From CAJXYS01 sp913063035 (GTDB lineage: Bacteria; Pseudomonadota; Alphaproteobacteria; Rhodobacterales; Rhodobacteraceae): a stretch of DNA of 64,000 nt. The position numbers and the translations under genes are program-made. The first letter of the stretch is position 1. Every line of letters starts with the position of its first letter. The notes under the pieces were generated by a model. The model searched no databases. It was not told the origin of the DNA and worked only from the letters and a program-made list of their open reading frames with translations. The stretch spans positions 1 to 64,000 of the forward strand of contig NZ_JBOCEG010000001.1 in assembly GCF_050586465.1 (NCBI RefSeq), in the 5' to 3' direction. Shown here piece by piece: positions 51,443 to 64,000 of the stretch.

Positions 51443-52600
51443 ATGATGGACCGGGCACGAACCTTGATATGGCTGCGGGCGGCGGCGGCGGCGTCTCTGA
51501 TCCTGGCGCTCGTCAATCACCTGTTGCCGCCCCTGAGCTTCCCGGCCACCCAGCTGCTTTTCGACTACGAGTTCGGGCTGGTGCGGCGGGGGCTGGCCGG
51601 GACCCTCCTGGCGCCGCTGCTCGACGAGCCGGTGAGCGGCGGCGCGATACGGGTCGTGACCGCTGCCGTGACGCTGTCCGGCGCGATGGGTTTCGCGCTC
51701 TGGATGATGCGCCGCTTCGACGGCAGCGTGCCGGGCCTGCTCGTCGTGATCCTCGCGCTCAATTCCTTCGCTTTCGCAAGCTTCGTGGGCACGACCGGCT
51801 ATCTGGACGGGCTGCTCATGGCGGTGGCGCTGGTGGCGCTGGCGCTGGCGCCGCGGGGTGGCCTGGCCGCCGGTCTCGGGCTGGCCGCGCTGGTGGTCGT
51901 GGGGATGCTGCTGCACGAGAGCATGCTGCCCTATTTCACCGTGCTGATCGGCTTCGGGATCGCGCTGCGCGGGCCGCTCGACGCACGACCGTCCGCCGCC
52001 GCGCTGCTGCCGGTCGCGACGGGCTGCGCGGTGCTCGTCGTGCTGGTGATGTCCGATTTCGACGCCGCCACCGCCGAACGCTTCGCCGCCCATCTGCGGT
52101 CCAAGGCGGATTTCTTCACCGATCCGACCACGCTCGAGGTGGCGGGACGTCCGCTGGGGGCGAATGTCGATTTCATGCGCGGCGTTCGCGCGCGGGATGC
52201 CTACTGGATGTGGCTGACCTTCGACGGCCTGCCGCTGCTGCTCATGAGCCTCTGGCTGATCTGGTTCAACCTACGGCTCTTCGGGCCGGGGGTCCATCCG
52301 GCGCTGCGCCTGCTGATGGTCGCGGCGGTTCTCGCGCCGCTCTCGCTCAACCTCGTGGCGTTCGACGTGCATCGCTTCGGCACCGTCTCGGTCCTTGCGG
52401 GGTTCATCGCGGCGGGGCTGATCCTGCGCCGGGCCGACGGCGCGGCCGACCGGCTGCCCGCCTTGATGAGCTGGCCGGTCTTCACGCTGCTTCTGGTGGT
52501 GAATGCGAACATGTTCAGCTACCAGATCCAGGAAGATGCCATGTTCGAGGCCCAGTTCCCCTGGGTGCTGGTCAAGCAACTGGGCTGGCTGGGCGGCTGA
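51443..52600 (+). CDS. polytopic membrane protein of unknown function
   Basis: A 385-residue integral membrane protein with about 9-10 predicted helices, including residues about 10-28, 80-100, 110-130 and 145-165. The conserved-looking 'LLFDYEFGLVRRGLAGTLL' (about 33-51) recalls the first-loop motif of polymerase/flippase-like or glycosyltransferase-like membrane proteins, but I do not recognise the family. It is inserted between tuf and tRNA-Trp-secE, which are usually adjacent or close. Start ATG 51443 with GGGCAGGG upstream; an ATG one codon later is equivalent. Promoter not evident; it follows the tuf terminator. Confidence 0.72.
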   Translation: MMDRARTLIWLRAAAAASLILALVNHLLPPLSFPATQLLFDYEFGLVRRGLAGTLLAPLLDEPVSGGAIRVVTAAVTLSGAMGFALWMMRRFDGSVPGLLVVILALNSFAFASFVGTTGYLDGLLMAVALVALALAPRGGLAAGLGLAALVVVGMLLHESMLPYFTVLIGFGIALRGPLDARPSAAALLPVATGCAVLVVLVMSDFDAATAERFAAHLRSKADFFTDPTTLEVAGRPLGANVDFMRGVRARDAYWMWLTFDGLPLLLMSLWLIWFNLRLFGPGVHPALRLLMVAAVLAPLSLNLVAFDVHRFGTVSVLAGFIAAGLILRRADGAADRLPALMSWPVFTLLLVVNANMFSYQIQEDAMFEAQFPWVLVKQLGWLGG

Positions 52601-52661
52601 GCGCCAATCCCCGCTTGCAAATCCGTTTCCGCTCTCGTATCTGGGCACAAGAACGGCCCGC

Positions 52662-52737
52662 AGGGGTATAGCTCAGTTGGTAGAGCATCGGTCTCCAAAA
52701 CCGAGGGTCGCGGGTTCGAGTCCTGCTGCCCCTGCCA
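52662..52737 (+). tRNA. tRNA-Trp (anticodon CCA)
   Basis: A 76-base tRNA with encoded CCA end. The anticodon CCA is at 52695-52697 in the loop CTCCAAA, with stem GGT/ACC extended by C-G pairs. The acceptor stem AGGGGTA/TGCCCCT has one G-T wobble. The D-loop 'GCTCAGTTGGTAGAGC' and the T-arm 'GGGTTCGAGTCC' are normal. It leads directly into secE, the conserved tRNA-Trp-secE-nusG order. Confidence 0.98.
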
Positions 52738-52861
52738 GTTCTTCCCTTACAAGGTCGCGGTTTCGGGGGTGCGCCGGACGCTCCGGATCCGGCGGCGCCC
52801 TTGCAAAGCCGGCCGCGAGTCCGTATGTGGCCGCGTATATTTGACGGAACGGGCAAAACCG

Positions 52862-53059
52862 ATGGCGAACACGAACCCTCTCCAGTTCATTCAGCAAGTG
52901 CGGGCCGAGGTGTCCAAGGTCGTCTGGCCGACCCGGCGCGAAGTGCTTCTGACCACGGTCATGGTCTTCGCCATGGCGACGCTGGCGGCGGTGTTCTTCT
53001 TCATCGTCGATCAGATCATCCGCTTCGGCCTGACGTCTCTTCTGGGTTTCTTCGGCTGA
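52862..53059 (+). CDS. secE: preprotein translocase subunit SecE
   Basis: A 65-residue single-helix SecE. 'FIQQVRAEVSKVVWPTRREV' (amphipathic helix and the V-x-WP motif) is the family signature, and one membrane helix follows (about 33-57). SecE stabilises SecY in the SecYEG channel. ATG 52862; the first 31 codons upstream in frame belong to the tRNA region and are not coding. It precedes nusG in the usual order. Confidence 0.95.
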   Translation: MANTNPLQFIQQVRAEVSKVVWPTRREVLLTTVMVFAMATLAAVFFFIVDQIIRFGLTSLLGFFG

Positions 53060-53246
53060 GCGCGCTTTTTGGGGCGATGCTCTTGAATTGACGGGATTTC
53101 GCTTGTAAGGGGGGCGGCATCCTTGACAAAGGCGTGCATCGATTCGTCATGCGCGCTGTTTTTTGTTCTGGCGAATTGTCGTCAAAACACTGGCAAGGCG
53201 AAAGAATTTCGGCGGCAAAGCCGGCAGGCACGAGGTGACGGGCGAA

Positions 53247-53780
53247 ATGGCGAAACGGTGGTATTCGGTGAGTGTGCTCTCGAATTTCGAGAAAAAGATC
53301 GCCGAGCAGATTCGACATGCCGTCGCCCAGGAAGGTCTCGAGGAAGAGATCGAGGAAGTCCTCGTGCCGACCGAGGAAGTGATCGAGGTGCGGCGCGGCA
53401 AGAAGGTGACGGCCGAGCGGCGTTTCATGCCGGGCTACGTGCTGGTGAAGATGGAGATGACCGACAAGGGGTATCACCTCATCAACTCCATCAACCGCGT
53501 GACCGGGTTCCTCGGGCCGCAGGGGCGCCCGATGCCGATGCGCGACGAGGAGGTGAACACCATCCTCAACCGCGTCGAGGAGGGTGCCGAGGCGCCGCGG
53601 ACGCTCATCTCCTACGAGGTGGGCGAGCAGGTGAATGTGACCGACGGGCCCTTCGAGGGTTTCGCCGGCACGGTCGAAGAGGTGGACGAGGACAATGCCC
53701 GCCTCAAGGTGACCGTTTCGATCTTCGGCCGGGCGACCCCGGTCGAGCTGGAATACACGCAGGTCACCAAGCAGACCTGA
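53247..53780 (+). CDS. nusG: transcription termination/antitermination protein NusG
   Basis: A 177-residue NusG. The NGN domain starts 'KRWYSVSVLSNFEKKIAEQI' with 'FMPGYVLVKMEM' (about 61-72); the KOW domain is 'VNVTDGPFEGFAGTVEEVDE' (about 130-150). It binds RNA polymerase and Rho or S10, coupling transcription to translation and termination. The ATG at 53247 fits the family; a longer in-frame start at 53163 does not. secE-nusG are 187 bases apart. Confidence 0.97.
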   Translation: MAKRWYSVSVLSNFEKKIAEQIRHAVAQEGLEEEIEEVLVPTEEVIEVRRGKKVTAERRFMPGYVLVKMEMTDKGYHLINSINRVTGFLGPQGRPMPMRDEEVNTILNRVEEGAEAPRTLISYEVGEQVNVTDGPFEGFAGTVEEVDEDNARLKVTVSIFGRATPVELEYTQVTKQT

Positions 53781-53886
53781 CGTGTGTGCATGTGGGAGGC
53801 GACGCCGGCGCGCCGGCGGACCGGACCACTAAACCGAGGACCGCGCCCGACGCGTCGTGCGCGGAGGTGAAAAGAGGAGAGGCCAG

Positions 53887-54315
53887 ATGGCCAAGAAACT
53901 GGCAGGCACGATGAAGCTGCAAGTGCCCGCAGGCCAGGCGAACCCGAGCCCCCCGGTGGGCCCGGCGCTGGGTCAACGCGGCATCAACATCATGGAATTC
54001 TGCAAGGCGTTCAACGCCAAGACGCAGGAAATGGAACCGGGCGCGCCGTGCCCGACGCTGATCACCTACTACCAGGACAAGTCCTTCACGATGGAAATCA
54101 AGACGCCGCCTGCGTCTTATTACCTGAAGAAGGCCGCCAAGCTGAAGTCGGGTGCGAACACGCCGGGCCGCCAGACCGTCGGCTCCGTGACCCCCAAGCA
54201 GGTGCGCGAGATCGCCGAGGCGAAGATGCGCGACCTGAACGCCAACACCGTCGAGGACGCGATGCAGATCATTCTGGGATCCGCGCGGTCGATGGGCATC
54301 GAGGTGAAGGGGTAA
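53887..54315 (+). CDS. rplK: 50S ribosomal protein L11
   Basis: A 142-residue L11: 'KLQVPAGQANPSPPVGPALG' (residues 9-28) and 'INIMEFCKAFNA' are diagnostic. It binds 23S rRNA at the GTPase-associated centre. The lysine methylated by PrmA is near the start. ATG 53887 with AGAGGAGA upstream. The stop lies four bases before rplA's ATG; the 106-base gap after nusG probably holds the L1 translational operator region. Confidence 0.98.
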   Translation: MAKKLAGTMKLQVPAGQANPSPPVGPALGQRGINIMEFCKAFNAKTQEMEPGAPCPTLITYYQDKSFTMEIKTPPASYYLKKAAKLKSGANTPGRQTVGSVTPKQVREIAEAKMRDLNANTVEDAMQIILGSARSMGIEVKG

Positions 54316-54319
54316 TCTG

Positions 54320-55021
54320 ATGGCCAAGCTTGGAAAACGCATGAAGTCGGCCCGCGAGGCCGTCGCCGGCAAGAGCGACATCTCCGTCGAGGACGCGATC
54401 ACCCTCATCAAGAGCAACGCCAAGGCCAAGTTCGACGAGACCGTCGAGATCGCGATGAATCTCGGCGTTGATCCGCGCCATGCCGACCAGATGGTCCGCG
54501 GCACCGTCAGCCTGCCCAACGGCACCGGCAAGACCGTGCGCGTCGCCGTCTTCGCCCGCGGCCCCAAGGCCGAGGAAGCGAAAGAGGCCGGGGCGGATAT
54601 CGTCGGCGCCGAGGACCTGATGGAAACCATCCAGGGCGGCACGATCGAGTTCGATCGCTGCATCGCCACGCCGGACATGATGCCGGTCGTCGGCCGGCTG
54701 GGGAAAATCCTCGGGCCGCGCAACCTGATGCCGAACCCCAAGGTCGGCACGGTGACGATGGACGTCGCGCAGGCGGTCCAGGACGCCAAGGGCGGACAGG
54801 TCCAGTTCCGGGCCGAGAAGGCCGGCGTCGTCCATGCCGGTGTCGGCAAGGCGTCCTTCGAGGCCGACAAGCTGGTCGAGAACGTCCGCGCCTTCGTGGA
54901 CGCCGTGCAGAAAGCCAAGCCCGCGGGGGCCAAGGGCGCGTATCTGAAGAAGATCTCGCTCACCTCCACCATGGGCCCGGGCGTGACCGTCGACATTACG
55001 TCGGCCACGGGTAACGCCTGA
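54320..55021 (+). CDS. rplA: 50S ribosomal protein L1
   Basis: A 233-residue L1: 'GTVSLPNGTGKTVRVAVFA' (about 68-86), 'NLMPNPKVGTVT' (about 135-146) and 'GPGVTVDITSATG' at the C-terminus. It binds 23S rRNA at the L1 stalk and represses its own operon by binding the rplK-rplA mRNA. It starts four bases after rplK, consistent with coupled translation. Confidence 0.98.
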   Translation: MAKLGKRMKSAREAVAGKSDISVEDAITLIKSNAKAKFDETVEIAMNLGVDPRHADQMVRGTVSLPNGTGKTVRVAVFARGPKAEEAKEAGADIVGAEDLMETIQGGTIEFDRCIATPDMMPVVGRLGKILGPRNLMPNPKVGTVTMDVAQAVQDAKGGQVQFRAEKAGVVHAGVGKASFEADKLVENVRAFVDAVQKAKPAGAKGAYLKKISLTSTMGPGVTVDITSATGNA

Positions 55022-55262
55022 TCGAGAATTCCCTCGGTCTTCGGGCCGGGGAATACGGCGGGCCTTCGGGCCCGTCGGTCTGTCCGAGACGGTGGGTGCC
55101 CTTCGGGGCTTAATTTCCTGCCTGAGACGGGAAGCGAGGAGATCAGCCAAGGGCTCTGCCCTCGGGCGATTTTGGCCTCGGGACCCGTAGTCAAGGACCC
55201 GAACCCCGGAGCGATCCGGGGAAATGAGAGCCGGGGAGAGATCCCCAGATTGGAGTGGAACT
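55022..55262 (+). promoter_or_regulatory. ribosomal protein L10 (rplJ) leader
   Basis: The 241 bases between rplA and rplJ hold several hairpins (ATTCCC/GGGAAT, GGGCC-TTC-GGGCC) and the segments 'GACGGTGGGTGCC' and 'GCTTAATTTCCTGCCTGAGA'. These resemble the conserved L10 leader, the mRNA site where the L10-L7/L12 complex represses rplJL. Function is assigned by similarity and position. Confidence 0.7.
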
Positions 55263-55781
55263 GTGGATAGAGCCCAGAAAGAGAAAGTGGTCGAGGAACT
55301 CGGCCAGATCTTCGAAAGCTCTGGCGTGGTCGTCGTCGGACACTACGCGGGTCTCACGGTTGCTGAGATGCAGGATCTGCGCGCGCGCATGCGTGACGCG
55401 GGCGGATCCGTGCGCGTCGCCAAGAACAGGCTCGCCAAGATCGCCCTCGAGGGCAAGCCGTGCGAAAGCATTGCCGACCTCATGCAGGGCATGACCGTTC
55501 TCGTCTATTCCGAGGACCCCGTCGCTGCGGCGAAAGTTGCCGACAGCTATGCCAAGGAGAACGACAAGTTCGAAATCCTTGGCGGGGCCATGGGCGAGAG
55601 CGCTCTGGACCAGGCCGGTGTGAAAGCCGTGGCCGCCATGCCGTCGCGCGAGGAGCTCATTGCCTCCATCGTCGGCGCTATCGGCGCCCCCGCCTCGAAC
55701 ATCGCCGGTGCAGTTGGCGCACCTGCTTCGAACATCGCGAGCATCCTCTCGACCATCGAGGAGCGCGCGGAAGCGGCTTAA
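55263..55781 (+). CDS. rplJ: 50S ribosomal protein L10
   Basis: A 172-residue L10. 'VVEELGQIFESSGVVVVGHY' (about 9-28), 'RVAKNRLAKIALEG' and the C-terminal L7/L12-binding helix are present. The tail holds a short duplicated block, GAPASNIA ... GAPASNIA (about 143-160), before the final helix. GTG start at 55263, with GGAG seven bases upstream; an in-frame start 39 bases earlier lacks L10 sequence. L10 with L7/L12 forms the stalk. Confidence 0.97.
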   Translation: MDRAQKEKVVEELGQIFESSGVVVVGHYAGLTVAEMQDLRARMRDAGGSVRVAKNRLAKIALEGKPCESIADLMQGMTVLVYSEDPVAAAKVADSYAKENDKFEILGGAMGESALDQAGVKAVAAMPSREELIASIVGAIGAPASNIAGAVGAPASNIASILSTIEERAEAA

Positions 55782-55855
55782 GCAACATCGTGAGGCGTGC
55801 GTGGGGAAAGACCCCGGACACGTTGGAACACAACTGAACGAACGGAAACGGAAAA

Positions 55856-56239
55856 ATGGCTGATCTGAAAAAACTGGCTGAAGAGATCGTCGGTCTGACG
55901 CTGCTCGAGGCCCAGGAACTGAAAACCATCCTCAAGGACGAGTACGGCATCGAGCCCGCAGCGGGCGGCGCCGTCATGATGGCTGGCCCGGCCGGCGGTG
56001 ACGCCGGCGGCGAAGCTGCCGAGGAGCAGACCGAATTCGACGTCATCCTGAAGTCGGCTGGCGACAAGAAGATCAACGTCATCAAAGAGGTGCGTGCGAT
56101 CACCGGTCTCGGCCTGAAGGAAGCCAAGGAGCTCGTCGAAGCCGGCGGCAAGGCCGTCAAGGAAGGCGCTCCGAAGGAAGAAGCCGAAGAGATGAAGAAG
56201 AAGCTCGAAGAGGCTGGCGCCGAAGTCGAGCTGAAGTAA
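55856..56239 (+). CDS. rplL: 50S ribosomal protein L7/L12
   Basis: A 127-residue L7/L12: an N-terminal dimerisation domain (1-33), a flexible Ala/Gly-rich hinge (about 38-58) and a C-terminal factor-binding domain with 'KINVIKEVRAITGLGLKEAK' (about 73-92). Several copies bind L10 to form the stalk that recruits EF-Tu and EF-G. The upstream gap of 74 bases holds the ribosome-binding site. A hairpin follows it before rpoB. Confidence 0.98.
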   Translation: MADLKKLAEEIVGLTLLEAQELKTILKDEYGIEPAAGGAVMMAGPAGGDAGGEAAEEQTEFDVILKSAGDKKINVIKEVRAITGLGLKEAKELVEAGGKAVKEGAPKEEAEEMKKKLEEAGAEVELK

Positions 56240-56275
56240 TCGGACGGGCGCGTCAGCGTCCAGACGACCTATCCT

Positions 56276-56306
56276 GGCTGGATCCGCCGAAAACGCGGGT
56301 CCAGCC
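56276..56306 (+). terminator. hairpin between rplL and rpoB (likely attenuator)
   Basis: A 12-base-pair stem GGCTGGATCCGC/GCGGGTCCAGCC with one G-T pair and a seven-base loop (CGAAAAC), about 36 bases past rplL. It lacks a T-run, so most transcripts probably read into rpoB. A partial terminator between rplL and rpoB is known from E. coli. Confidence 0.5.
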
Positions 56307-56483
56307 GAACCTGTCTTGGAGAGGGCCGGAACGGTCCGGTCCTGCCCAAGGCGCGGTTCGAGGTTCGGGAGCCGATCGGTGGGACGGTCGGCATGAATGG
56401 AACCTCACCCCCTGTTTTGTGAGCGGTGGTGTGCCGGTGCCCGACGGTCGCACATCGCGAACAACTGAGAGGTGACGACGAGC

Positions 56484-60623
<4,140 letters not shown>

Positions 60624-60676
60624 GGGCGGCGCGCGCCCTCACCCCCTCCCTTCCCCAGCAGAGTTAGGATCGCAGA

Positions 60677-64000
<3,324 letters not shown>

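Noticed and set aside
53060..53246. A separate promoter for nusG from the TTGACA at 53123
   Set aside because: No acceptable -10 follows at 16-19 bases, and secE-nusG are usually co-transcribed.

Overview
The window is a 64 kb stretch of a high-GC alphaproteobacterial chromosome, most likely from the Rhodobacterales (Paracoccaceae/Roseobacter group). This rests on gene content and protein character: the Methanosarcina-type SerC with SerA, a GTTC-N7-GTTC LexA box, a TTAA-N7-TTAA CtrA-like site, a Hint-domain protein, a 391-residue EF-Tu, and an rplJ leader of the alphaproteobacterial kind. It was read by eye without database searches, so the assignment to order is an inference. I see no insertion sequence, integrase, prophage, CRISPR array or rRNA operon. 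There is one tRNA gene.

Layout. 1-5.9 kb: the 3' end of a UDP-glucose dehydrogenase gene, a small lipoprotein, a GNAT acetyltransferase, smc, and a Hint-domain protein. 5.9-14.1 kb: a lytic transglycosylase, serC-serA behind a structured leader with divergent serB, a methyltransferase, a ClpP-fold membrane protease, an endonuclease III-like HhH protein and a class II aldolase. 14.2-18.7 kb: glnK-amtB (nitrogen) divergent from a class A penicillin-binding protein. 18.3-24 kb: a small lipoprotein, a ribosome hibernation factor fused to a cold-shock domain, mlaA-mlaC (overlapping), and a tightly packed ridA/GDPD/FemAB-like/PCD operon. 24-32 kb: mscS, a Prx5 peroxiredoxin, a ferredoxin-reductase-like flavoprotein, rsmD, recQ, yaaA and an SOS-boxed imuB. 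32-41.4 kb: a second lytic transglycosylase, rnr, an APH-like/P-loop kinase fusion, dapE, an FAD protein and dapD. 41.4-49.3 kb: a LOG-family protein, an overlapping MFS/mepA/phytase-esterase operon, a thioesterase, yggT, a GcvT/DmdA-family protein and a cytochrome P450. 49.3-64 kb: a lipoprotein, tuf, a polytopic membrane protein, tRNA-Trp, secE, nusG, rplK, rplA, rplJ, rplL, rpoB and the first 1108 codons of rpoC.

How it works together. Most genes are core housekeeping: chromosome segregation, serine and lysine/DAP biosynthesis, nitrogen sensing and ammonium uptake, peptidoglycan synthesis and remodelling (one PBP, two MltB-like enzymes, MepA), outer-membrane lipid asymmetry (MlaA/MlaC), RNA decay, DNA repair, and the transcription/translation block. 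No obviously new multi-gene system is present. The most interesting items are local: the structured serC leader with a sequestered Shine-Dalgarno, the strong glnK promoter with a tandem 8-mer over the start site, the lone LexA-boxed imuB without imuA, the HPF-cold-shock fusion, the stop-free fusion of an unknown module to DapE, the mlaA/mlaC coding overlap, and a CtrA-like site before the Hint-domain gene.
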